A DNA stretch of 23,288 nt from contig NZAS01000096.1 in the NCBI GenBank assembly GCA_002686195.1, positions 13,117-36,404 of the forward strand, read 5' to 3'. Positions 16,390-23,193 of the stretch are shown here, piece after piece. The notes beneath the pieces were generated by a model that ran no database searches, was not told where the DNA came from, and saw only the letters and a list, made by a program, of their open reading frames with translations. Made by a program: the position numbers and the translations under genes. This DNA comes from Candidatus Pacearchaeota archaeon (lineage in GTDB: Archaea > Nanoarchaeota > Nanoarchaeia > Pacearchaeales > GW2011-AR1). The first letter of the stretch is position 1; each line of letters begins with the position of its first letter.

Positions 16390-16868
16390 GAATCATTGAA
16401 ACCATTAGGTTTGACAAACCTGAACAAGCGGTGTTCCACCGTTGTCGTCGATGGTTATCTCTTGCCGAAAGTCTTGAGCTTTCAGAAGATGAGTACAAAC
16501 ATGCGACTCGTATCGTCAACGAACCGTCTGGACTTGTCAAGGATCGACTGAAAGAAAGTCGAGACGTGTGGGAAAAGATTCGTCAAGTTGCTGTCACCCG
16601 TATAGATGAAATGAACATTCAGCTTCACATCCTTCCAGAATTGTCGGAAGGTATCATCATGCGTCCCAAACAGTTGGCGGAAACCATTATTCAATGCTCT
16701 GAAGATGCCATCAAAGACATTGATTTGTTGCTGATGATTTTGTCAGTAGCTATTTCATCCATGGTGGACATGCCGAGAAACGATGGATATGAATTTGACC
16801 ACGAAGGAAACGAAATCGATGGCAAAGGTCCGATTGCCTATGCTGACGATGTCGCTATTATGAGATGA
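16386..16868 (+). CDS. Unrecognised helical protein
   Basis: A 160-residue protein that begins on an ATGA overlap with the gene before, so it is coupled. It is mostly helical, with Lys/Glu/Arg-rich stretches (HRCRRWLSLAESLELSEDEY), and a hydrophobic helix near 130-145 (IDLLLMILSVAISSMVDM) that may be buried rather than membrane-spanning. The C-terminus is acidic. No motif was recognised. It shares a transcript with the cysteine-rich gene. Confidence 0.6.
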   Translation: MRIIETIRFDKPEQAVFHRCRRWLSLAESLELSEDEYKHATRIVNEPSGLVKDRLKESRDVWEKIRQVAVTRIDEMNIQLHILPELSEGIIMRPKQLAETIIQCSEDAIKDIDLLLMILSVAISSMVDMPRNDGYEFDHEGNEIDGKGPIAYADDVAIMR

Positions 16869-16899
16869 TCAGGGACCATTAGTACAAGGAACGCAAGTC

Positions 16900-17154
16900 A
16901 TGGTGGACTTGGTGCATGTGATCTGGGGAGACGATCAAGGCTTAGTTTCATTACGAAAGAAAATCACGCTCTTCTACGTTGAGGGGCCAAAACAAGTCCT
17001 GAAGGATAAGGCAATCCCAACGGTTGTTCTTAGGGATAGAGACTTCGGCTTAGTGCCGGAGACGGTAGGAGACAGAGCAGAATGGAAACACGTTATTCCA
17101 TTGCTCAAACATAAAGCGTTTCCTATTCAGAAACGAATGCAGGTTCCTACATAA
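16900..17154 (+). CDS. Small unrecognised protein
   Basis: An 84-residue protein with several strands (VDLVHVIWGDDQGL, KITLFYVEGPK, IPTVVLRDRDFG) and a basic C-terminus (KHKAFPIQKRMQ). AAGGAACGCAAGTC precedes the ATG, so the ribosome site is acceptable at about 10 nt. There is no promoter of its own, so it probably belongs to the 15592 transcript. No family was recognised. Confidence 0.55.
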   Translation: MVDLVHVIWGDDQGLVSLRKKITLFYVEGPKQVLKDKAIPTVVLRDRDFGLVPETVGDRAEWKHVIPLLKHKAFPIQKRMQVPT

Positions 17155-17171
17155 ACAGAAAGGGAAATACC

Positions 17172-17501
17172 GTGCAAACTCAATTCGCAAAAGATCTGTT
17201 GTTGGCAACGTTTACCAGCAGTCAATTCAATGCTCGTCGATTCTTCGAGTCTTCTCAGATTGAACAGGACAAATTCCTGGGAGATCTCGTTCATCTGGCT
17301 GAGCGATTCGAGGAGGGGGATCTGCAATCCCCTGATCAAGGACCCCGGTTTATTGGAGACGAAGAGGCGGATCGTTCATCGGCTATCCATGTCGCTTTGG
17401 AACAAGTCTTGGGGGTTCCTCCGAAAGAAGGATCCTCTGATACGTTCTTGCATTCATTGAATGGTCAAGGTTACATTATTATCGACGCAGAATCGGATTG
17501 A
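17172..17501 (+). CDS. Small unrecognised acidic protein
   Basis: A 109-residue protein starting at GTG 17172, preceded by AAAGGGAAATACC. It is helical in the first half (FAKDLLLATFTSSQFNARRF) and Asp/Glu-rich in the middle. It has no catalytic or metal motif. It is the last gene of the transcript that begins at 15538. The start is chosen by the ribosome site; no better ATG is in frame near the N-terminus. Confidence 0.55.
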   Translation: MQTQFAKDLLLATFTSSQFNARRFFESSQIEQDKFLGDLVHLAERFEEGDLQSPDQGPRFIGDEEADRSSAIHVALEQVLGVPPKEGSSDTFLHSLNGQGYIIIDAESD

Positions 17502-17527
17502 CGGCGGATGATAAGTATGGTAAATTC

Positions 17528-17555
17528 TCCATAGCTGGTATCCGATTGATATAAT
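17528..17555 (+). promoter_or_regulatory. TCCATA-class promoter for PARP, leadered
   Basis: TCCATA (17528-17533) lies 16 bp before TATAAT (17550-17555) with TGA. The 35-nt stretch to the ATG contains AAGGAG at the right distance. Confidence 0.85.
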
Positions 17556-17590
17556 GGAACGCTCAAAGACAAACAGCAAGGAGCCCAAAC

Positions 17591-18964
17591 ATGCCTACAG
17601 TTAAGCCCGGCGATTCAGGATTCGTTGACGAAAGTACCCTCAAAACCGCTACTTGGACGACCCGCCTTATCATGGTGGACGTTGGCGGAAACAATAACAA
17701 ATTCCTTGAAGCCTACGTTTTGCCCGATGGGCGATTCGTAGTCATCAATGGACGGGTCGGCGTTACTCGAAACCAGCAGCCGTCTAAGAATGGCGGACAG
17801 TCTGTTGCTGACAAATGGTATGCCTCGAAAATCAAAAAGGGCTATCAAGAGGAACGAACCGTGGCGGGATCGAATGCCGCCGCTGCGTCTGCGTCCGGTA
17901 CAACGAAAGTCGCAGCGAACAAGCGATCATTGTTACAGATCGCTTTGGATCAGATCAACGGTCCTAAGATTGTGCAGGACTTGGTTAAGTATCTGGTCGA
18001 TGCCAACATTCATACGATTACCCAAAGTTCTGGCGGCAAAATCACGTTTGACGAATCGGCGGGAGCGTTCCGAACGCCTCGGGGTTTGGTCGAAGCGTCG
18101 GCCATTGATGAAGCAAGGGATTTACTTGTTCCTATTGGTGACTTTGTTGCCAAGGGGAATATTAACAAAAAGGCTTGCCTCGACGCTATTTCCGAATACT
18201 GCATGTTGATTCCGCAGAACGTCGGCATGACTAGAGGTTGGCATGAGCGTTTGTTCTCATGCGTTGCTGACGTTCAAAAGCAGAATGACGTTTTGGATGC
18301 TTTGTCATCTTCGCTTCAAGATGCAATGGCTGACAATGCTAAGCCGAAAAAGGGCAAAAAGAAAAAGGCTGACGCTCCCAAAATCTTTACCGTTGAATTG
18401 GAAGCGGTTGCGGATAAGAAAATCGTCGCAGCGGTTCGCAAGAAATACAAAGCTGACAAAGGCAGTCATTACGACGTTGCCACTTTGGATATCAAGGCAG
18501 TCTGGGCGGTTCATCTTCCGCCTGTTCGTTCGGCGTTTAAGACTGACGGAATGAAAGTCGGCGGCGTCATGCAGTTGTGGCATGGAACGAAAGCGTCCAA
18601 CTTGCTTTCAATCTTGAAGGGTGGACTGATTATTCCGTCGTCAAGCTCTGGTCATGTTACCGGGCGAATGTTTGGCGATGGTTTGTATTTCTCCGATCAA
18701 TCGACCAAGAGTTTGCGCTATGCAACTAATGCTTGGGCAGGCGGCGGGCGAACGGATCGTCGTTTCATGTTCCTTGCTGACGTTGCGATGGGCAAGCCTC
18801 ATCATCCTCGCAATTCAAACTGGTCGATGAAAAAGGCTCCGGCTGGTTATGATTCGACGTTTGCCAAAGCTGGTCATTGCGTTTCAAACAATGAGATGAT
18901 CGTCTATCGAACGTCGCAAGCTGACTTGACGTACTTGATTGAGTTTACGCCGAACGGTCGCTGA
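17591..18964 (+). CDS. PARP-like ADP-ribosyltransferase with WGR domain
   Basis: A 457-residue protein with PARP1-like order. Residues about 20-95 form a WGR domain (INGRVGVTRNQ, W replaced by N; KWYASKIKKGY). Residues about 115-250 resemble the helical regulatory subdomain, ending in a Lys-rich linker (KPKKGKKKKAD). The catalytic domain is from about 325: LWHGTK (H331), FGDGLYFSDQSTKSLRYA (Y366) and NNEMIVYRTSQADLTYLIEF (E435). These are the H-Y-E triad of true PARPs; the last block closely parallels NEYIVYDIAQV...YL. PARPs transfer ADP-ribose from NAD+, and WGR domains bind DNA ends. The triad predicts activity and possibly chain extension. No zinc fingers or BRCT. Own promoter and AAGGAG. 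Confidence 0.9.
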   Translation: MPTVKPGDSGFVDESTLKTATWTTRLIMVDVGGNNNKFLEAYVLPDGRFVVINGRVGVTRNQQPSKNGGQSVADKWYASKIKKGYQEERTVAGSNAAAASASGTTKVAANKRSLLQIALDQINGPKIVQDLVKYLVDANIHTITQSSGGKITFDESAGAFRTPRGLVEASAIDEARDLLVPIGDFVAKGNINKKACLDAISEYCMLIPQNVGMTRGWHERLFSCVADVQKQNDVLDALSSSLQDAMADNAKPKKGKKKKADAPKIFTVELEAVADKKIVAAVRKKYKADKGSHYDVATLDIKAVWAVHLPPVRSAFKTDGMKVGGVMQLWHGTKASNLLSILKGGLIIPSSSSGHVTGRMFGDGLYFSDQSTKSLRYATNAWAGGGRTDRRFMFLADVAMGKPHHPRNSNWSMKKAPAGYDSTFAKAGHCVSNNEMIVYRTSQADLTYLIEFTPNGR

Positions 18965-18966
18965 TT

Positions 18967-18994
18967 TCCATAACCGATTTTCGGCTGATATAAT
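18967..18994 (+). promoter_or_regulatory. TCCATA-class promoter, leaderless, dyad spacer
   Basis: TCCATA (18967-18972) lies 16 bp before TATAAT (18989-18994) with TGA. The spacer is CCGATTTTCGG. ATG 19000 follows after 5 nt. Confidence 0.85.
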
Positions 18995-18999
18995 GGATC

Positions 19000-19581
19000 A
19001 TGAAAGTACTCATTGCATGTGAATTGAGTGGGACCGTCCGAGACGCATTTATCCGTAAAGGACATGATGCGTGGTCTTGCGATTTGGAACCTACCGAGTC
19101 GCCCGGTCCCCACTTCCAAAGGGATGTACTTGAAGTCATCGCCGATGGTTGGGATTTGATGATCGCTCATCCTCCATGTACCTATCTTACGTCAAGCGGA
19201 TTGCATTGGAACAAACGTCGCCCCGAACGGGCAATCAAAACGGAAGAGGCGTTAGCTTTTGTCCAAGCATTCTTTGATGCTGACGTTGATAAGATCGTCA
19301 TCGAGAATCCAGTTGGTTGTATTAGCACCCGAATCCGTAAGCCGGATCAGATCATTCAGCCGTATCACTTTGGTCATTCCGAATCCAAGGGTACTTGCCT
19401 TTGGTTAAAGAATGTTCCTAAGTTGGTTCATACGAATGTTTTGTCTAAGCCTGAATGCGGGTACTGGGACAATCAGACACCGAGCGGACAGAACAAACTT
19501 GGTCCGTCACCGGATCGAGCTAAGAAAAGAAGCTATACCTATGCTGGTATCGCAAACGCAATGGCCGATCAATGGGGATAG
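19000..19581 (+). CDS. Cytosine-type DNA methyltransferase
   Basis: A 193-residue protein. MKVLIACELSGTVRDAFIRK is the SAM-binding start, SCDLEP the acidic end of strand 2, HPPCTYLTSSG (H57-C60) the catalytic PPC loop of C5-cytosine methyltransferases, and IENPVG (E102-P104) replaces the usual ENV motif. This matches a compact phage family annotated as DNA cytosine methyltransferase. It is short: target-recognition and C-terminal motifs are not obvious, so activity on DNA is probable but not certain. It could protect phage DNA or make a modified base. The ATG is at the predicted transcription start. Confidence 0.75.
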   Translation: MKVLIACELSGTVRDAFIRKGHDAWSCDLEPTESPGPHFQRDVLEVIADGWDLMIAHPPCTYLTSSGLHWNKRRPERAIKTEEALAFVQAFFDADVDKIVIENPVGCISTRIRKPDQIIQPYHFGHSESKGTCLWLKNVPKLVHTNVLSKPECGYWDNQTPSGQNKLGPSPDRAKKRSYTYAGIANAMADQWG

Positions 19582-19585
19582 ATTC

Positions 19586-19613
19586 TACATAGCCGATTTT
19601 CGGCAGATATAAT
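19586..19613 (+). promoter_or_regulatory. Variant TACATA-class promoter, leaderless
   Basis: TACATA (19586-19591) replaces TCCATA, and AGATATAAT replaces TGATATAAT; TATAAT is at 19608-19613 with a 16-bp spacer holding GCCGATTTTCGGC. It may be weaker or differently regulated. ATG 19619 follows after 5 nt. Confidence 0.75.
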
Positions 19614-19618
19614 GTGCC

Positions 19619-20260
19619 ATGATACAGCAGACAAACACAATTCGACGTAAGGCCCAATTGCTGGGCGGCAAAACTCACTATGTTCATTACGATCAGTCTT
19701 ATGGAGCAAAGCTTCGGGTAGTTTTCCCCGACCCAGATAGCCTTGCCGAGATGACATCGTATCTGTACAGGAATTCGTCTCTCATTCATCTTCCGCTTTG
19801 GGATGATACGAATACCCTCGACATTCGAGTTACTCGCAAAGCTCCGCAAGCTATGTGCGAAGCTGACGTTTTGGCTGCCGCCATGGAAGCGTATGCGGAT
19901 TGTCATGGTCTCTTCCCTGATGGCGATCAAGTGCGAGAAAACGAAGCATACAAACATCGCAATCTCTGGTTCCGGGCTAATCTCCCTGTCGGCAGAACGG
20001 CTGCTAAGGCCATTATGGCTCAAGTGTTACAGTATACGCTTGCGGATGGTACTTCCGATTGCCCGCCCGGCTACAATGAATTCGAGCCTGATCTGATTGA
20101 TAGGTTCCCTGAAGATACTCAATTCCTTATCGCAAGGGAAGGCAGCGTATGCCTTTACGTTAAGAGTCGTAAGAAACTCCCGACGATGGCTGTTGTTCGT
20201 TGCGATGAAATGAAACAGTATGATGGAGACGATGGTTATACCCGCTATTGGTGGGATTGA
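19619..20260 (+). CDS. Unrecognised protein, leaderless
   Basis: A 213-residue protein. The N-terminus is basic with Arg/Lys-rich turns (TNTIRRKAQLLGGKT), the middle alternates strands and helices, and the C-terminus is acidic with aromatic ends (YDGDDGYTRYWWD). It has a few scattered cysteines but no knuckle or catalytic motif. It lies between the methyltransferase and DNA ligase genes, each with its own promoter, so a role in the DNA module is possible but unsupported. The ATG is at the predicted transcription start. Confidence 0.6.
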   Translation: MIQQTNTIRRKAQLLGGKTHYVHYDQSYGAKLRVVFPDPDSLAEMTSYLYRNSSLIHLPLWDDTNTLDIRVTRKAPQAMCEADVLAAAMEAYADCHGLFPDGDQVRENEAYKHRNLWFRANLPVGRTAAKAIMAQVLQYTLADGTSDCPPGYNEFEPDLIDRFPEDTQFLIAREGSVCLYVKSRKKLPTMAVVRCDEMKQYDGDDGYTRYWWD

Positions 20261-20263
20261 TTC

Positions 20264-20291
20264 TCCATAGACACAAAACTTCTGATATAAT
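20264..20291 (+). promoter_or_regulatory. TCCATA-class promoter for ligase, leadered
   Basis: TCCATA (20264-20269) lies 16 bp before TATAAT (20286-20291) with TGA. ATG 20316 follows after 24 nt with AAAGGA. Confidence 0.85.
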
Positions 20292-20315
20292 CTGGCACGA
20301 AAGGAAAACAGCCTC

Positions 20316-21131
20316 ATGCCTGACTACAAAGAAATCAAGACAATCGACCCCGTCATTGCCCGTACCGACGTTGTTACGGAATTGAAGCATGACGGAACCT
20401 GCATGGAATGGGATGGGCAACATCTCGTTTCCGAGCGTGGCATCATTCGAGATGACCGCTTCCCCCACATCGTTAAAGAGCTTCAAGGTTTCAATTGGAA
20501 GCTCCAAGGCGAAATCGCTGTACCCGGCGGTAACGTCCATGACATCAACGCAAGTATCAATTGGCAGAAAGGTTTGTTCTACGCCTTTCAGATCAATGAG
20601 CTTAACAACGACGATTGGACGGATGCTTTGCCGGTCGATGTTCGAGCAAAGCTCGACGAGCTTTTCGACATCTCCGCCAATTCGTTCAAAGCTCTGCGAA
20701 CCGTCAAACGTTTCCCGACTGTCAAGGCGGGATGGAAGTTTATTCAGCATCATTACAAGCTGGATCATTACGTTGAAGGTTTGGTTATCAAACCTCATGA
20801 CGGAAGCAAGGGAATCAAGTTCAAGATTCTGAGGGAAGGTAAGTTCCCTGTTCTCGATCACGAACCCGGCAAGGATACGGGCAGCGGTCCTGCAAAGGGA
20901 GCTTTCATCATTGATTGTCTTAATGGCAATCGGGGTAAATGCTCTGCTCTGTCGGTTGGATACGTTGACCGTTTTCACAAGATGGTCAAGGCGGGCAAAA
21001 CTCCGTATGCTGAGATTGAATATCCGTTCATGACCAGCAATGGTACTGGCGTTTTGTTTCAACCTCGCTTGCGGGACTTGGATACTCTCGCTGAGTTGAA
21101 GAAGAAATTCCCTGAGAAAAAGGTGGTTTAA
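20316..21131 (+). CDS. ATP-dependent DNA ligase
   Basis: A 271-residue protein with the nucleotidyltransferase motifs of ATP-dependent DNA ligases in order: KHDG (motif I, K24 the adenylated lysine), SERGI (39-43), LQGEI (motif III, 63-67), VEGLVIKP (motif IV, 153-160) and KGIKFK (motif V, 165-170). The last 90 residues (FIIDCLNG, LSVGYVDRF, YAEIEYPFM, GVLFQPRL) fit the C-terminal OB fold. It seals nicks in DNA using ATP, with the catalytic core at the small end of the viral range and no extra N-terminal domain. Start is ATG 20316, preceded by AAAGGA. It lies near a PARP gene. Confidence 0.9.
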   Translation: MPDYKEIKTIDPVIARTDVVTELKHDGTCMEWDGQHLVSERGIIRDDRFPHIVKELQGFNWKLQGEIAVPGGNVHDINASINWQKGLFYAFQINELNNDDWTDALPVDVRAKLDELFDISANSFKALRTVKRFPTVKAGWKFIQHHYKLDHYVEGLVIKPHDGSKGIKFKILREGKFPVLDHEPGKDTGSGPAKGAFIIDCLNGNRGKCSALSVGYVDRFHKMVKAGKTPYAEIEYPFMTSNGTGVLFQPRLRDLDTLAELKKKFPEKKVV

Positions 21132-21133
21132 TT

Positions 21134-21161
21134 TCCATAGCCGAAATTTCGCTGATATAAT
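21134..21161 (+). promoter_or_regulatory. TCCATA-class promoter, leadered, dyad spacer
   Basis: TCCATA (21134-21139) lies 16 bp before TATAAT (21156-21161) with TGA. The spacer contains CGAAATTTCG. ATG 21181 follows after 19 nt with AAAGGA. Confidence 0.85.
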
Positions 21162-21180
21162 ATGGCGAAAGGAAAGATAC

Positions 21181-21465
21181 ATGAATTCTCACGAAATGGC
21201 CAAACTTCTCTATGAGAGCTATCCGCATAACGATTTACTGGACCTTGATCCGGCAACGTCGTTGAAAGATATGGATACGCTCTTGGAAGATGCTAAGCTC
21301 TCAGGCGATACTCTCTTCCTTTTCTTGGTCCGGGAGACTCATGATCTGAAAGAGGAAGATGGAAGCTACACCGAAGCGTCGTTTGAGCATCTGATCTACA
21401 AAGCAATCGACGAATTGCACGAAGTTCTCGATGCAATGCGATGCGGAAGGAAACCCAATGCCTGA
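21181..21465 (+). CDS. Small acidic helical protein
   Basis: A 94-residue acidic protein, mostly helical (MNSHEMAKLLYESYPHNDLL start; LFLFLVRETHDLKEEDG; IYKAIDELHEVLDAMRCG). No membrane helix or catalytic motif was seen. It overlaps the start of the next gene by 8 nt, so the two are coupled. Its ribosome site AAAGGA is strong. The family is unknown. Confidence 0.65.
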   Translation: MNSHEMAKLLYESYPHNDLLDLDPATSLKDMDTLLEDAKLSGDTLFLFLVRETHDLKEEDGSYTEASFEHLIYKAIDELHEVLDAMRCGRKPNA

Positions 21466-21985
21466 GAAACTTCCATTACTTGGAGATACTGCTCTCATCT
21501 ATCCCCATCAGGGTTCCGACTTGGAAGGTAAGATGGAAGGCAAAGTCTCACTGTTGATCGAAAACGATCATAAAGTCATCCATGAAGTCGTCGTCGAATT
21601 CGAGGGTGGAGGTTGTGGGGGATTTTCGGTTTACTGTTATGGAGAACCCTACTCCATCTATTTCGTCCCCGATATGTCCGAAGTCCCGGATGTTCTTCTT
21701 GAAGAATTGAAACGACTCCGGGAACATATCAACGATGATGCCGTTTTCGATCCTATCGCTGTTCGTCGAATGTCTACCGATCCTCGAAGCTATACCATCG
21801 TCAATAAGATTGATGGGTTCGAGGTAGATATTGTGAGCGAAATGATTGAAGCGGCGGACTACGCTTATTGGAGCAACGACGAACGTATGTCAAACGGAAA
21901 ATGGCAGATGAATGACTGCGAAATCAGCCTGCAATGCGGGGATTTGACGTTTCCGACGCCGGAAGATTACGAGTCAGACGGATAA
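21458..21985 (+). CDS. Unrecognised soluble protein
   Basis: A 175-residue protein starting at ATG 21458 inside the last codons of the gene before it, with AAGGAAACCC in front; the earlier in-frame ATG at 21431 lacks a ribosome site. The first half is beta-rich (LIYPHQGSDLEG, VSLLIENDHKVIHEVVVEF) with a Gly-rich turn (GGGCGGFSVYC), followed by helices. The end is acidic (PTPEDYESDG). No motif was recognised. It is probably a binding partner of the coupled acidic protein. Confidence 0.6.
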   Translation: MPEKLPLLGDTALIYPHQGSDLEGKMEGKVSLLIENDHKVIHEVVVEFEGGGCGGFSVYCYGEPYSIYFVPDMSEVPDVLLEELKRLREHINDDAVFDPIAVRRMSTDPRSYTIVNKIDGFEVDIVSEMIEAADYAYWSNDERMSNGKWQMNDCEISLQCGDLTFPTPEDYESDG

Positions 21986-21987
21986 TT

Positions 21988-22015
21988 TCCATAGCTGGAG
22001 ATTTTCTGATATAAT
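21988..22015 (+). promoter_or_regulatory. TCCATA-class promoter, longest ordinary leader
   Basis: TCCATA (21988-21993) lies 16 bp before TATAAT (22010-22015) with TGA. ATG 22075 follows after 59 nt with AAAGGAGA. Confidence 0.85.
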
Positions 22016-22074
22016 GTATCTGCGTAACCGATAGTCTCAAGGAACCAAAGAGCTAAAGCCAAAGGAGAACCGAA

Positions 22075-22791
22075 ATGTGCAATGTTGCGAATCAAGTCCT
22101 TGTCGAAGATCAGATTGCCGCTCATATCGCCGCTGATGAGGTGTTTACCGGCTATCAGGTCGCCTGCGAAGCGTCCGCCAAGGGGGCAGATGAGCCCAAC
22201 TGGCATCTCAAGAATCATGTCATCCGGAACTGGGATACGCTGATCGCCCCGCATGGTTATCTGCGTACCGCCAGTCTCAACGTTGGGCAGCCCTCCGGAA
22301 AGCCGAACCCGTGGATTTTCTACCCGGCGTCGGTTGACCCGGCTGTCTACGCCGACGACTGCATCGCCAAGGCAGGCGGCAAAACCGCTCCGACGACCGT
22401 TGGCAGCGTCCCCTCTCCGAATCTCGACGTTGACGATGACGGCGACGATGACGATGGAGACGGCAGTATCCCGTCACCGAATGATGGCGGGACGGCGACG
22501 AAAGTCGCAACCGGTCAAGCTCTGACGGCGAAGCAGCGATTGCAAATCTCGCCGGATGTTGCGGAGTCGGTTGGTCTCAATCCCGGAGACCCAGCGATGA
22601 TCGATGTTGACGGATCGAACCTGAAGATTGCGGCAACGCTTACGAACGTCTCGCCTTCGGCAACGATGCTCTACGTCAATGCGGACGGTCGCATTCGTCT
22701 GAACCAAAAGGAGCTTGCTCTGGCTGGTCTGGGCGGCAAGACGCATCTCGAAGTTAAGGTCGATGGAACGACCATCGTTGTCTCTAACTGA
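22075..22791 (+). CDS. Two-domain protein with acidic linker
   Basis: A 238-residue protein. Residues 1-105 (aromatic, helical, NWHLKNHVIRNWDTL) form an unrecognised domain. An extreme acidic linker at about 120-140 (DVDDDGDDDDGDG) follows. The C-terminal 80 residues contain LQISPDVAESVGLNPGD, DGRIRLNQKELALAGLGG and VKVDGTTIVV, which resemble the swapped-hairpin strands of AbrB/MazE-like domains. The Ala/Gly-rich, higher G+C composition differs from nearby genes, as often seen in highly expressed genes. It is followed by a strong terminator, so it stands alone. Ribosome site AAAGGAGAACCGAAATG is strong. A structural or DNA-binding protein is possible; function is inferred only. Confidence 0.65.
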   Translation: MCNVANQVLVEDQIAAHIAADEVFTGYQVACEASAKGADEPNWHLKNHVIRNWDTLIAPHGYLRTASLNVGQPSGKPNPWIFYPASVDPAVYADDCIAKAGGKTAPTTVGSVPSPNLDVDDDGDDDDGDGSIPSPNDGGTATKVATGQALTAKQRLQISPDVAESVGLNPGDPAMIDVDGSNLKIAATLTNVSPSATMLYVNADGRIRLNQKELALAGLGGKTHLEVKVDGTTIVVSN

Positions 22792-22820
22792 GACCTGATC
22801 TAGGCTGTATCTTTCCTGTA

Positions 22821-22848
22821 GCCCGCCTCCGTATGGGGCGGGCTTTTT
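22821..22848 (+). terminator. Intrinsic terminator whose T run enters the next promoter
   Basis: GCCCGCC (22821-22827) and GGCGGGC (22837-22843) form a strong G+C stem with a 9-nt loop, followed by TTTTT (22844-22848). The last T is the first base of TCCATA of the following promoter. Confidence 0.8.
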
Positions 22849-22876
22849 CCATAGCCAGGTATTCTGTTGATATAAT
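22848..22876 (+). promoter_or_regulatory. TCCATA-class promoter, leadered
   Basis: TCCATA (22848-22853) lies 17 bp before TATAAT (22871-22876) with TGA. ATG 22900 follows after 23 nt with GGAAAGGA. Confidence 0.85.
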
Positions 22877-22899
22877 GCGACAACAGGAAAGGAAACAAC

Positions 22900-23190
22900 A
22901 TGAGAACTGTACGTGTCCGATTAGGGGCTCTGACAAGAGTCGAGTATTCTTGTCTCGTCGAAGTCCCAGACAATGCCACCGACGAACAGACCATGGATAT
23001 GGCCGATAAGATCTATGATCGCACCGATGGCGGAGAATACGTTGATGATCCTTATTTCTGGGAAAGGGGAATGACTCAAATCGAAGACGATGAAATCGGG
23101 GATGGCCGCCGAATCGAGTTCATCGCTACACCTGATCCCGAAAACAACGGGGGTCTCAACATTGAATGGATTCCTGCTGAGGAAGGTTGA
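22900..23190 (+). CDS. Small acidic protein
   Basis: A 96-residue protein that starts with a basic beta segment (MRTVRVRLGALTRVEYSCLV) and becomes strongly acidic (TDEQTMDMADKIYDRTDGGE; QIEDDEIGDGRR). No metal site or membrane segment. The ribosome site AAAGGAAACAAC is strong and the gene has its own promoter and terminator upstream. Family unknown. It is followed after 3 nt by the next promoter. Confidence 0.65.
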   Translation: MRTVRVRLGALTRVEYSCLVEVPDNATDEQTMDMADKIYDRTDGGEYVDDPYFWERGMTQIEDDEIGDGRRIEFIATPDPENNGGLNIEWIPAEEG

Positions 23191-23193
23191 TTC

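Noticed and set aside
20160..21182. 340-residue frame on the - strand
   Set aside because: It is the complement of the ligase gene, whose catalytic motifs, promoter and ribosome site are all on the + strand.
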